Below are positions 1 to 8,908 of a stretch of 36,707 nucleotides of DNA, piece by piece. Positions within the stretch are counted from its first letter, which is position 1; every line of letters begins with the position of its first letter. The translations under genes were made by a program, and so were the position numbers. The stretch comes from Paracoccaceae bacterium (lineage in GTDB: Bacteria; Pseudomonadota; Alphaproteobacteria; Rhodobacterales; Rhodobacteraceae), in assembly GCA_003550665.1 (NCBI GenBank), contig PUKW01000168.1, positions 1 to 36,707 of the forward strand, read 5' to 3'. The notes under the pieces are model-generated. The model saw only the letters and a list, made by a program, of their open reading frames with translations, was not told the origin of the DNA and made no database searches.

Positions 1-231
1 GGCTCGCTGGTGATCGACACGATCACCGCCGGCGGCAAGATCAACGCCCCGGTCTCGCAGCGTGTGTTCTGGGTGATCTTCGAGGGGCTCGTGGCGGCAG
101 TGCTGCTGCTGGGCGGCGGGCTCGCCGCGCTGCAGGCGGCGGCGGTCTCGACGGGGCTGCCCTTCGCGATCGTGCTGGTCGTTGCCTGCGTCGCGCTCAT
201 CATGGGGCTGATGCGCGAGCCGCGCAGCTGA
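1..231 (+). CDS. BCCT-family betaine/choline/carnitine transporter, C-terminal end (partial)
   Basis: Only the last 76 codons are present; the reading frame is open from base 1 and the start lies outside the window. The segment begins GSLVIDTITAGG, then PVSQRVFWVIFEG, then a membrane stretch and a second hydrophobic helix after LQAAAVSTGLPFA. This matches my knowledge of the end of BCCT (BetT/OpuD-type) secondary transporters, where the last helices follow an RVFWxxxEG element and a LQxAAxxTGLPF element. Such transporters take up quaternary ammonium osmolytes, driven by sodium or protons, across the inner membrane. Substrate cannot be read from this fragment. The gene ends in TGA and is followed 20 bases later by a strong hairpin terminator. 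Confidence 0.8.
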   Translation, partial: GSLVIDTITAGGKINAPVSQRVFWVIFEGLVAAVLLLGGGLAALQAAAVSTGLPFAIVLVVACVALIMGLMREPRS

Positions 232-250
232 CGAGGGCCGCAGGAAAAGC

Positions 251-278
251 GAAAGGGCGCCCCTCGGGGCGCCCTTTC
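251..278. terminator. Bidirectional rho-independent terminator
   Basis: A perfect 12-bp stem (GAAAGGGCGCCC at 251-262 pairing with GGGCGCCCTTTC at 267-278) encloses a 4-base loop. It lies between the convergent BCCT gene (plus) and the dehydrogenase gene that ends at 376 (minus). On the minus strand the stem is followed by GCTTTTCC, a short T tract; on the plus strand by TCGTTGG, which is less convincing. It can plausibly end transcription from both sides. Confidence 0.75.
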
Positions 279-375
279 TCGTTGGTCCCGCAAGCCGGGG
301 CGGGGCCAAGGGGCTGCCCGGCGCCCAATGCGACCTCGGGGCCAGGTGTTCGCAGCGGTCCCGCGACGCGCGCGG

Positions 376-1314
376 TCAGTAGCCGCGGTCGGTGTCGACC
401 TGGTTGAGGAACGGCTCGCCCGCCTCGCCGCGGCGGATGTTTTCGGCGATGACGCGCGCGGCGGTGTGCGGGCGGGTTTCGGCGGCGATATGCGGCGTGA
501 CCGTGACGCGCGGATGCGCCCAGAAGGGGTGTTCGGGCGGCAGCGGCTCCTCGCGGAACACGTCGAGCGTGGCATGGGCGAGCTGGCCGGTGTCGAGCGC
601 GGCGATAAGCGCGTCGTCATCGATAAGCGGCCCACGCCCCGGATTTATCAGATACGCCCCGCGCGCCAGCGTGGCCAGGGCCCGGGCGTCGATGATGTTC
701 TGCGTCTCTTGCGTCTGCGGCAGCAGCGTGACCACGATCTGGGCGCGCGCGAGCGTTTCCGTGAGCCCGTCGGCCCCGGCACGGCACTCGACCCCCGCGA
801 CATCGCGCGGCGTCCGGCTCCAGCCGAGCACCGGAAAGCCGTGAGCGAGCAGCGCGCGCGCGCAGGCCTGCCCGAGCGCGCCGAGCCCGAGCATCGCGAC
901 GGGCCGCTCGCGCGCCAGCGGCGGCACCCGCTCGTGGCGCCAGACCCCGTCCTGCCCGGCGATATGGGCGTCGATGTCGAGGTGATAGCGCAGCACATGC
1001 CCGGTGACATAGTCGACCATGCCCTCGCTCAGCGACGGGTCCACCATCCGGCACAGCGGCATGCGCAGCGTCGGGTTGCCCACGATCCGCTCCACCCCGG
1101 CCCAGATATTGAGCACCGCCTTGCAATTCGTGAAGGGCGAGAGGTCCTGCAGCGGGCTGCCCGGCGCATAGATGATGTAATCCACCGCGGTCGGGTCGGG
1201 CGCGCTGTCGGTGAGGGTCACGTCCAGCCCGGCCTCGGCGAAGGCGGCGCGCAGCGGCTCCTGCCAGTCAGGCCAGCGATCGGCGCCGGCGGCGAAATGG
1301 GCGGTAATGGTCAT
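376..1314 (-). CDS. ghrA: Glyoxylate/hydroxypyruvate reductase A-type D-2-hydroxyacid dehydrogenase
   Basis: 312-residue cytosolic NAD(P)-dependent reductase of the D-isomer 2-hydroxyacid dehydrogenase family, expected to reduce glyoxylate and hydroxypyruvate. The nucleotide-binding glycine motif is visible as GLGALGQACA in the middle of the protein, followed by LLPQTQETQNII, the NPGRGPLIDDDAL element with its catalytic Arg region, TLDVFREEPLP (catalytic Glu region) and TPHIAAET (catalytic His). This arrangement and length fit the GhrA branch. The ATG overlaps the rodA stop as TGATG, so it is translationally coupled and is the last gene of the mreB-rodA operon. The terminator at 251-278 lies downstream. 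Its metabolic role has no obvious link to cell shape. Exact substrate is inferred from family. Confidence 0.85.
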   Translation of the reverse strand: MTITAHFAAGADRWPDWQEPLRAAFAEAGLDVTLTDSAPDPTAVDYIIYAPGSPLQDLSPFTNCKAVLNIWAGVERIVGNPTLRMPLCRMVDPSLSEGMVDYVTGHVLRYHLDIDAHIAGQDGVWRHERVPPLARERPVAMLGLGALGQACARALLAHGFPVLGWSRTPRDVAGVECRAGADGLTETLARAQIVVTLLPQTQETQNIIDARALATLARGAYLINPGRGPLIDDDALIAALDTGQLAHATLDVFREEPLPPEHPFWAHPRVTVTPHIAAETRPHTAARVIAENIRRGEAGEPFLNQVDTDRGY

Positions 1315-2459
1315 CACAGTCCTCTCGGTCGGTGGATATTGGCGCTTTGAATGAGTCCGAAGCCGAGCATGAGCACGAGCATCGCCGAGCCGCCATAGGA
1401 CACCAGCGGCAGCGGCACGCCGACTACCGGCGCGAGCCCCATCACCATCGCCATGTTGGTAGCGAAATAGAGAAAGAAGGTCACGGTGACGCCGATTGTG
1501 AGCAGCATCGCGAAGCGGTCCAGATGCTTGAGCGCGGCGACGATGCAAAAGATCACGATCAGCATGTAGAGCGTGAGCAGGGTCACGCCGCCGACGAAGC
1601 CGAACTCCTCGGCAAGCGTGGTGAAGATGAAATCGGTATGCTTCTCGGGCAGGAAATTGAGCCGCGACTGTGTCCCTTCCATGAAGCCGCGCCCGGACCA
1701 GCCGCCCGATCCGAGCGCGATCATCGACTGGTTGATGTGATAGCCGGTGCCGAGCGGGTCGAGCGTCGGATCGAGAAAGGAGTCGATGCGTCGGAACTGG
1801 TAATCGGCGAGGAGTTGCCACTCGGTCCCGCGCGAGGCCAGCACCGTCGAGACAAGTCCGCCCGCCCCGGCGATGACCACCGTGAAGTAGAGCCAGTGCA
1901 CCCCGGCCAGAAACATGACCGCCCCGCCACCCAGCACCAGCAGAAGCGCGGTGCCCAGATCGGGCTGTCGCAGCACGAGCGCGGCCGGCACGATCACGAT
2001 CACCAGCGCGATCAGCACCCAGAGCGGATGCGACGTGCGCCGCAGCGGCAACCAGTCGTAATAGGCCGCGAGCGCCATCACCGTGGTGATCTTGGCCAGT
2101 TCGGAGGGCTGCAGCCGGAAGAAGCCCAGATCTATCCAGCGCCGCGCGCCCATGCCGACCACGCCGAACAGGTCCACCGCGATCAGCAGCAGGATCGAGA
2201 GCGCATAGGCCAGCGTCGCCATATTGCGCCAGAACCAGATCGGCACGAAGGCGACCAGGAACATCATCATCAGCCCGACCGCGAAGCGCATCATCTGCGG
2301 CTCCGCCCATGGCTGCAGACTGCCACCGGCGATCGAGTAGAGCATCAGGAACCCGATCGAGGCCACCGCCATGAGCAGCACCACGAGGCCCCAATCGAGG
2401 TAGAAGACCTTCGCGAAGCCGGCCGGCACGCGCTTGACGGTGTATTCGAGATAGGTCAT
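1314..2459 (-). CDS. rodA: Rod-shape peptidoglycan glycosyltransferase RodA (SEDS family)
   Basis: 381-residue polytopic inner-membrane protein with about ten hydrophobic segments. SEDS proteins polymerise lipid II into glycan strands; RodA works with PBP2 in the elongasome. Seen directly are RRWIDLGFFRLQPSELAK (about 106-123), RQPDLGTALL (164-173), the extracellular loop with GTGYHINQSMIALGSGG (237-253), and LNFLPEKHTDFIF (268-279), whose Asp276 matches the catalytic Asp of the family. The C-terminal end PLPLVSYGGSAML (349-361) is also a family signature. The ATG overlaps the mrdA stop by four bases (ATGA), giving the usual PBP2-RodA pairing, and ghrA follows with a 1-base overlap. Confidence 0.96.
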   Translation of the reverse strand: MTYLEYTVKRVPAGFAKVFYLDWGLVVLLMAVASIGFLMLYSIAGGSLQPWAEPQMMRFAVGLMMMFLVAFVPIWFWRNMATLAYALSILLLIAVDLFGVVGMGARRWIDLGFFRLQPSELAKITTVMALAAYYDWLPLRRTSHPLWVLIALVIVIVPAALVLRQPDLGTALLLVLGGGAVMFLAGVHWLYFTVVIAGAGGLVSTVLASRGTEWQLLADYQFRRIDSFLDPTLDPLGTGYHINQSMIALGSGGWSGRGFMEGTQSRLNFLPEKHTDFIFTTLAEEFGFVGGVTLLTLYMLIVIFCIVAALKHLDRFAMLLTIGVTVTFFLYFATNMAMVMGLAPVVGVPLPLVSYGGSAMLVLMLGFGLIQSANIHRPRGL

Positions 2460-4393
2460 CCGCCCGCGGCCCCGCGGCGCAGGGAGATCATGCGCGCGAG
2501 CTCCTCCTGCTGCGTCTCGATGCGGTTGCGCTGGGCTTCGGGATAGGCATCGAGCGGCGGCATGCCGCCATGCAGCGCATGCAGCAGCACGTCGCGCACG
2601 ATCGGCGCGGCGGCCTGCGCGCCGCTGCCGCCGTGCTCGACAATTGTGGCCACGGCGACGCGCGGTGCGGCGGTGGGGCCGTAGCCGACGAAGAGCGCGT
2701 GGTTGCGCCGCTCCCAGGGCAGGTCCTCGCTGCTGAGCACGCCCGTCGCGCGCTCTTCCGGGGTTATATTGCGGACCTGGCTGGTGCCGGTCTTGCCCGC
2801 CATGCGCAACTCGTCGAGGACGACGCGCACGCTGCGCGCGGTGCCGCGCGAGTGGTTGTTGGCCTCGTCCATCCCTTCGCGGACCTTGCCCAGCCAGCGC
2901 TCGCTGATGCCGAGCCGATCCGGGGTGGAGACCTCGGCCTCGACCCCGTCGCGGGCCTTGAGCAGCCGCGGCATGATCTTGCGGCCGCTGGCCAGCCGGG
3001 CGGTCATCACCGCGAGCTGCAGGGGCGATGCCAGCACGAAACCCTGCCCGATGGAGGCATTGATGGTGTCGCCGATCTGCCAGCCCTCGCCGCGGTTGGC
3101 GCGCTTCCACTCGCGCGTCGGGTTGAGCCCCGCCGCCACCGAAGACATCGGCAGCTCGAAGCGCTCGCCGAAGCCGAACCGTGCCGCCATCGCGTTGAGT
3201 CGGTCGATGCCGATGCGCTCGGCGAGCTCGTAGAAATAGATGTCGCAGGACTCGCTGAGCGCGGAGACGAGATTGACGCGCCCGTGACCGCCGCGCCGCC
3301 AGCAATGGAAGCGGCGCCCGGAAATGTCGCGATGCCCCGGGCAGAAGACGCGCTCGTCGGCGTCGATCTCGCCCGCCTCGAGCGCGGCGAGCGCGGTGAC
3401 CATCTTGAAGCAGGAGCCTGGTGGGTAGGTGCCCTGCACGGTCTTGTTGCTCATCGGGCGCAGGCGGCTGTCGTTGAGAGCGGCGTAGTCCGCGCTCGAG
3501 ATGCCGCGCACGAACAGGTTCGGATCGAAGGAGGGCGACGAGACGCTGGCGAGGATATCGCCGGTGTGCACATCCATCGCGACCGTTGCGGCGCTTTCGG
3601 GGCCCATCCGCGCCTGGGTGTAGCTTTGCAGATCGGCGTCGATGGTGAGGGAGACGTCGCTGCCGGGCTCGCCGTCGCGCCGGTCGAGCTCGCGCATCAC
3701 GCGCCCGACCGCGTTGACCTCGACGCGGCGTGATCCGGCCGTGCCGCGCAGGGTATCCTCGAAATGGCGTTCCGCGCCGATGCGGCCGATCTGGAAATCC
3801 GGGATCTGCAGCACCGGGTCGGGCACATCGGGACGCTTCAGGTCGGTTTCGCTCACGGGGCCGACATAGCCGATGACATGCGCAAAATCCGGCCCCGCCG
3901 GATAGATGCGCGACAAGGCGGATTCGTGGGTGACGCCGGGCAGGGCCGGGGCATTCGCCGCCACCCGCGAGATGTCGCGCCAGGAGAGCCTGTCAACGAC
4001 CGTGATCGGCACGAACGGCGGGTGCCGCGCGGTATCCTCCAGGGTGCGCGCGATGACGCGCTCGGGCAGCTCGACGAGCTGGGTGAGCCGGTCGAGCACC
4101 TCCTCGACATCGCCGGCATCCTCGCGCACGATGACGATGCGGTAGTTCTGTTCGTTGAGCGCGAGCGCCGTGCCGTTGCGGTCGCGGATCACGCCGCGCT
4201 CGGGGGGAATCAGGCGGATATTGATGCGGTTCTCGTCGGCGAGCAGGCGGAACTGATCGGTCTGATCGACCTGCATGTTGCGCATCCGCCAGGCCAGGGT
4301 GCCCGCCACGGCGAGTTGCAGGCTGCCCAGAAAGAGCGCGCGGCGTGTGACGCGGCGCATGATCCAGCCCGTATCGCGATCCGGTCCCTTCAT
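2456..4393 (-). CDS. mrdA: Penicillin-binding protein 2, peptidoglycan transpeptidase
   Basis: 645-residue class B PBP that cross-links peptidoglycan during cell elongation together with RodA. One N-terminal membrane segment lies at about 19-35, followed by the dimerisation/pedestal domain (PPERGVIRDRNG at 63-74) and the transpeptidase domain. Catalytic motifs are SCFK at 327-330 (Ser327 nucleophile), SCD at 382-384 and KTGTS at 534-538. The first motif is usually STFK or STVK; Cys at the second position is a variant worth noting. The ATG start overlaps the mreD stop by four bases (ATGA), and the stop overlaps rodA in the same way. The family assignment is secure. Confidence 0.96.
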   Translation of the reverse strand: MKGPDRDTGWIMRRVTRRALFLGSLQLAVAGTLAWRMRNMQVDQTDQFRLLADENRINIRLIPPERGVIRDRNGTALALNEQNYRIVIVREDAGDVEEVLDRLTQLVELPERVIARTLEDTARHPPFVPITVVDRLSWRDISRVAANAPALPGVTHESALSRIYPAGPDFAHVIGYVGPVSETDLKRPDVPDPVLQIPDFQIGRIGAERHFEDTLRGTAGSRRVEVNAVGRVMRELDRRDGEPGSDVSLTIDADLQSYTQARMGPESAATVAMDVHTGDILASVSSPSFDPNLFVRGISSADYAALNDSRLRPMSNKTVQGTYPPGSCFKMVTALAALEAGEIDADERVFCPGHRDISGRRFHCWRRGGHGRVNLVSALSESCDIYFYELAERIGIDRLNAMAARFGFGERFELPMSSVAAGLNPTREWKRANRGEGWQIGDTINASIGQGFVLASPLQLAVMTARLASGRKIMPRLLKARDGVEAEVSTPDRLGISERWLGKVREGMDEANNHSRGTARSVRVVLDELRMAGKTGTSQVRNITPEERATGVLSSEDLPWERRNHALFVGYGPTAAPRVAVATIVEHGGSGAQAAAPIVRDVLLHALHGGMPPLDAYPEAQRNRIETQQEELARMISLRRGAAGG

Positions 4394-4935
4394 AGCCGGC
4401 GCCCCCGCGAATCGACTTCGCCCGTGGTCGGCTTGCGCAGCCGAAACGCGACAAAGCATAGCCCGACGACCAGCGGATAGGCGAGGATCGTCGCCATCAT
4501 GTGAAGCGCCACGAGCCCGAGATCGGACTGCGGCACCACCGTGACGACGAGCACCAGCCGGTTGACCAGCACCATCGCCGTGATCACGACCGCGACGACC
4601 AGCCATTCCGTGAACAGGCCGAGCTCGCGCATCTGCACATGACGCGCGCGCAGGAACTCGGTACCCAGCAGCACGATCAGCGCCCAGAGCCCCGGCGGCC
4701 GCATCAGAAGGAAATCCTCGATCAGGAACACCGCCGCCACCAGCAGCGCGGGCACGTAATCCGGCCGGCGCAACACCCAGGCGAGCGTCAGGCACAGCAT
4801 CAGATCAGGTCCCGGCCAGTTGGTCGGGGCGGTGTTGAGCGGTAGCAGCCGGACGAACAGCCATAACACCGCGAGCCCGAGGAAAAGCGCAGCGTAGCGC
4901 CACCGGCCCGTGGCGGGTTGGCGCGCCTCAGCCAT
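4390..4935 (-). CDS. mreD: Rod shape-determining protein MreD
   Basis: 181-residue inner-membrane protein with five or six hydrophobic helices and little else that is conserved, typical of MreD in size and composition. Recognisable parts are the N-terminal helix ending WLFVRLLPLN, then WPGPDLMLCLTLAWVLRRP and a central IEDFLLMRPPGLWALIVLL. MreD links the MreC periplasmic scaffold to the elongasome; its biochemical role is not settled. Identification depends heavily on its place between mreC and mrdA. It starts inside the end of mreC (8-base overlap) and its stop overlaps the mrdA ATG. Confidence 0.92.
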   Translation of the reverse strand: MAEARQPATGRWRYAALFLGLAVLWLFVRLLPLNTAPTNWPGPDLMLCLTLAWVLRRPDYVPALLVAAVFLIEDFLLMRPPGLWALIVLLGTEFLRARHVQMRELGLFTEWLVVAVVITAMVLVNRLVLVVTVVPQSDLGLVALHMMATILAYPLVVGLCFVAFRLRKPTTGEVDSRGRRL

Positions 4936-5863
4936 CGGCCGGCCTCCCCTCGGGGAGTTGCAGCGTTTCGCCCGGGGTGCGCGCTGTCTCCGGCGCAGCC
5001 TCCATGCGCGGCATGATCAGCGTTCCGGGGTCGTCGATCCGCTCGATGGGCTCGGAGCGCAGCACGCGGAGAAACTCCAGACGTTCGTAATCGGCCGACA
5101 GCCGCACCCGTAGCCGCCTGTCCGGCCCCTGCGCGAGCTCGCCCACGAGCAGCCCCGCGGGAAACACGCCGCCATCGCCCGAGGTCACGACCCGGTCGCC
5201 CGGGCGCGCATCGTCCGGATCCTCGAGAAATTCCATCAGCGGCAGGGGGTTGTTGTCGCCGGTGAGGATCGCGTCCTGACCCGAGGGCTGCACGGTGACC
5301 GGCACGCGGCTGTTGGTGTCGGTCAGCAGGATGACGCGGGATGTGCCGTCGCCGACACCGGAGATGCGCCCCACGAGGCCAAGCCCGTCCATCGTCGCCC
5401 AGCCGTCGCGGATGCCGTCGCGCCGGCCCACATTGAGCAGAACCGATTGCCGGAAGGGCGAACCCGAATCGGCCATCACGACCCCGGTGACATGGGTGAG
5501 CTGCGGGTCGAGCTGGACATTGTTGAGATCGAGAAGCTTCGCGTTCTTCTGTTCGAGTTGCAGCGCCGCCTCCCGCCAGGCCTTCATCTGCTGCAATTCG
5601 CGGCGCAGCTCCTGATTCTGCTCGTATAGGCGGGTGAAGGAGCGGACATCCTCGACCATGCCGACCGCGCTCGTGACCGGGCGCATCGCCCAGTCGAAGC
5701 TCGGCACGACGGTATCGACGAGATCGGCGCGCAGCCGCTCCATGCGCGGGCTGTCGACGCGCCACAGCACGAAGACACCGAGCAGCAGCAGCACCAGCGC
5801 CCCGATCAGGATGCGCCGGATCGGGCGGGAGAAATCATGCTGTTCGTCTCGGCCTGTCGCCAC
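4928..5863 (-). CDS. mreC: Rod shape-determining protein MreC
   Basis: 311-residue bitopic protein that forms a periplasmic scaffold for PBP2 and RodA. A single transmembrane segment at about 17-35 (ILIGALVLLLLGVFVLW) follows a short cytoplasmic tail. A coiled coil at about 70-110 (LYEQNQELRRELQQMKA) leads into the beta-barrel core with GVVMADSGSPFRQSVLLNVG and the conserved GLVGRI element. A Pro/Glu-rich tail ends the protein. The start is GTG, following mreB by 40 bases. I see no better ATG in frame, and translation from GTG leaves the transmembrane helix properly near the N-terminus. Confidence 0.94.
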   Translation of the reverse strand: MATGRDEQHDFSRPIRRILIGALVLLLLGVFVLWRVDSPRMERLRADLVDTVVPSFDWAMRPVTSAVGMVEDVRSFTRLYEQNQELRRELQQMKAWREAALQLEQKNAKLLDLNNVQLDPQLTHVTGVVMADSGSPFRQSVLLNVGRRDGIRDGWATMDGLGLVGRISGVGDGTSRVILLTDTNSRVPVTVQPSGQDAILTGDNNPLPLMEFLEDPDDARPGDRVVTSGDGGVFPAGLLVGELAQGPDRRLRVRLSADYERLEFLRVLRSEPIERIDDPGTLIMPRMEAAPETARTPGETLQLPEGRPADG

Positions 5864-5903
5864 GGCAACCTCGTCGCGGATGCGGGCGTCTCAGCGGCCC
5901 GCG

Positions 5904-7055
<1,152 letters not shown>

Positions 7056-7084
7056 TCAGCACGAATCCGCCCGCCCGGCGCGCC

Positions 7085-8647
7085 TCATGACGCCGATTGC
7101 AACGCCGCCCCCGCGCGCGCACGGTTGCGGTTGAAAAGCAGCTTGTTGAGCGCGTTCACATAGGCCTTGGCCGAGGCCACGACCGTGTCGGTATCGGCCG
7201 ACTGACCGGTAAAGACCGTGCCCTCATCCTCGAGCCGGACGCTGACCGTGGCCTGCGCATCCGTGCCCTCGGTGAAGGCGTGGACCTGGTAGAGTTGCAG
7301 CTTGACGTCGTGCGGGTAGAGCGCCTTGACGGCGTTGAAGGTGGCGTCCACGGGGCCGTCGCCGGTGGCCTCGGCGCTGTGCTCGGCACCGTCGATGACG
7401 AGGGTGAGCGCCGCCGTCTGCGGCGACTCGGTGCCGCAGACCACGCGCAGATGTCGCACCTGGATGTAGTCATGCGCGGCGTTGGTGCTGTTGTCGGCCA
7501 TCAGCGCGACGAGGTCCTCGTCATAGACCTCCTTCTTGCGGTCGGCGAGCTCCTTGAAGCGCACGAACACGTCCTTGAGCTGGTTCGCGCCGAGCTCGTA
7601 GCCCAGCTCCGACAGCTTCGCGTTGAGCGCCGCGCGGCCCGAATGCTTGCCCATCACCAGATTCGTCGAGCTCAGCCCGATATCCTCGGGCTTCATGATC
7701 TCGAAGGTCTCGGCATTCTTGAGCACGCCGTCCTGATGGATGCCGGACTCGTGCGCAAACGCGTTCTTGCCGACGATGGCCTTGTTGTACTGCACCGCGA
7801 AGCCCGAGACCGTGGCGACCATGCGGCTGGCCTGCATGATGCGTTTCGTGTCGATGCCCGTGCGGTAGGGCATGATGTCGTTACGCGTGCGCAGCGCCAT
7901 CACCACCTCCTCAAGCGCGGTGTTGCCCGCGCGCTCGCCGAGGCCGTTGATGGTGCACTCGATCTGGCGCGCGCCGGCTTCCACGGCGGCGAGCGCGTTC
8001 GCCGTCGCCATGCCCAGATCGTTGTGGCAATGCGTGGCGAAGACGACCGTGTCGGCCCCCGGCACCCGCTCGCGCAGCATGGTGATGAGAGCGGCGCTCT
8101 CGCGCGGGGCGGTGTAACCGACGGTGTCGGGGATGTTGATCGTCGTCGCGCCCGCCTTTATCGCCGTCTCGACGGTGCGGCACAGGAAGTCATGCTCGGT
8201 GCGGGTGGCGTCCATCGGCGACCACTGCACATTGTCGCACAGGTTGCGCGCATGGGTCACCGTCTCGTCGATGCGCTCGATCATGCGTTCCATGTCGAGC
8301 TCGGTGATGTCGCGATGGGTGGGCGAGGTGCCGATGAAGGTGTGGATGCGCGGGCTTTTCGCGTCGCGCAGGGCCTCCCAGGCGCGGTCGATGTCGGTCG
8401 GGTTGGCGCGGGCGAGGCCGCAGATCGTGGCGTTCTGCGCGAGCTTTGCGATGTCGCGCACCGCCTCGAAATCGCCGATGGAGGCGATCGGAAAGCCCGC
8501 CTCGATGATGTCCACGCCCATCTCGTCGAGCAGCTGCGCGATCTCGAGCTTCTCGTCATGCGACATGGTCGCGCCGGGGGACTGCTCGCCGTCGCGCAGC
8601 GTCGTATCGAAAATCAGGACGCGGTCCTGTTGGGAGCTCTCGGTCAT
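7085..8647 (-). CDS. leuA: 2-isopropylmalate synthase
   Basis: 520-residue enzyme that condenses acetyl-CoA with 2-oxoisovalerate, the first committed step of leucine synthesis. The catalytic HMGL-like TIM barrel begins with FDTTLRDGEQSPGA near residue 14. It continues with the metal-binding HCHNDLGMATANALAAVEAG and the GNTALEEVVMAL helix, then KHSGRAAL of the linker. The C-terminal third (from about 395) is the LeuA dimer domain that binds leucine for feedback inhibition. Length fits the full-length, feedback-regulated type. The ATG at 8647 was chosen because the frame upstream lacks family similarity, and GAGA lies about ten bases before it. A leucine-rich leader ORF and hairpin lie just upstream, which suggests an additional level of control. 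Confidence 0.97.
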   Translation of the reverse strand: MTESSQQDRVLIFDTTLRDGEQSPGATMSHDEKLEIAQLLDEMGVDIIEAGFPIASIGDFEAVRDIAKLAQNATICGLARANPTDIDRAWEALRDAKSPRIHTFIGTSPTHRDITELDMERMIERIDETVTHARNLCDNVQWSPMDATRTEHDFLCRTVETAIKAGATTINIPDTVGYTAPRESAALITMLRERVPGADTVVFATHCHNDLGMATANALAAVEAGARQIECTINGLGERAGNTALEEVVMALRTRNDIMPYRTGIDTKRIMQASRMVATVSGFAVQYNKAIVGKNAFAHESGIHQDGVLKNAETFEIMKPEDIGLSSTNLVMGKHSGRAALNAKLSELGYELGANQLKDVFVRFKELADRKKEVYDEDLVALMADNSTNAAHDYIQVRHLRVVCGTESPQTAALTLVIDGAEHSAEATGDGPVDATFNAVKALYPHDVKLQLYQVHAFTEGTDAQATVSVRLEDEGTVFTGQSADTDTVVASAKAYVNALNKLLFNRNRARAGAALQSAS

Positions 8648-8699
8648 GGTGCTGTCTCGCGGTTGGTCTCTGGAAATGCCGGTGGGCGCATGCGTTCCC

Positions 8700-8728
8700 C
8701 TGAGCGTCGCGCCCGTGGGCACGCTCAG
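8700..8728 (-). promoter_or_regulatory. Hairpin between leader peptide and leuA (candidate attenuator)
   Basis: CTGAGCGT at 8700-8707 is the exact reverse complement of ACGCTCAG at 8721-8728, and the loop contains a further GCC/GGC pairing. On the minus strand the first arm contains the stop codon of the leucine-rich leader ORF, so a ribosome stalled on its Leu codons would leave this arm free or change its pairing. A competing pairing exists between 8684-8689 and 8709-8714 (GGGCGC with GCGCCC). No T tract follows, so control could act on translation or Rho-dependent termination. Function is inferred. Confidence 0.45.
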
Positions 8729-8811
8729 AGGCGGCTAAGGAGCCCGAGCGCCGGCAGCCCGCCCAGTCGGGTGGCCGCGTGCGGTTGCGCGATATCGGCA
8801 ATGCGTTCCAT
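8725..8811 (-). CDS. Putative leucine leader peptide upstream of leuA
   Basis: A 28-codon ORF with an ATG at 8811 and TGA at 8727-8725. Six of the last thirteen residues are leucine, within LGGLPALGLLSRL at the C-terminus, a composition typical of leader peptides that sense charged tRNA-Leu. An in-frame ATG four codons upstream (8823) would add MFLI. No convincing Shine-Dalgarno is visible before either ATG; a weak TATGTT -10-like element at 8824-8819 would allow near-leaderless translation. It ends 77 bases before leuA, and its stop is embedded in the hairpin at 8700-8728. High GC inflates Leu somewhat, so this remains a candidate. Confidence 0.5.
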   Translation of the reverse strand: MERIADIAQPHAATRLGGLPALGLLSRL

Positions 8812-8908
8812 AATCAGAAACATAAGCAAGCCGCGCCGCCGATGAAAGGGCAAATTGACCCGCCGGTGCCGCCCGCTAGCTCAAGGCGCCTGAAAGAGGG
8901 GCAGGCGC

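Noticed and set aside
328-1350. Long plus-strand open frames opposite ghrA, and similar ones opposite rodA (1332-2546) and mrdA (2570-3733)
   Set aside because: Arg/Ala/His-rich translations without domain motifs, antisense to well-recognised genes; expected in very GC-rich DNA.
376-2394. A continuous 672-codon minus-strand frame joining ghrA to an upstream region
   Set aside because: Only the part from the ATG at 1314 shows dehydrogenase similarity; the upstream part is the wrong frame of rodA.
7097-8845. 582-codon plus-strand frame opposite leuA
   Set aside because: Antisense shadow of leuA with low-complexity composition and no motifs.
8848-8853. TTGCCC as the -35 box of a leu leader promoter
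   Set aside because: 23 bases from the TATGTT element, too far for a normal promoter; other -35 candidates at correct spacing are poor.
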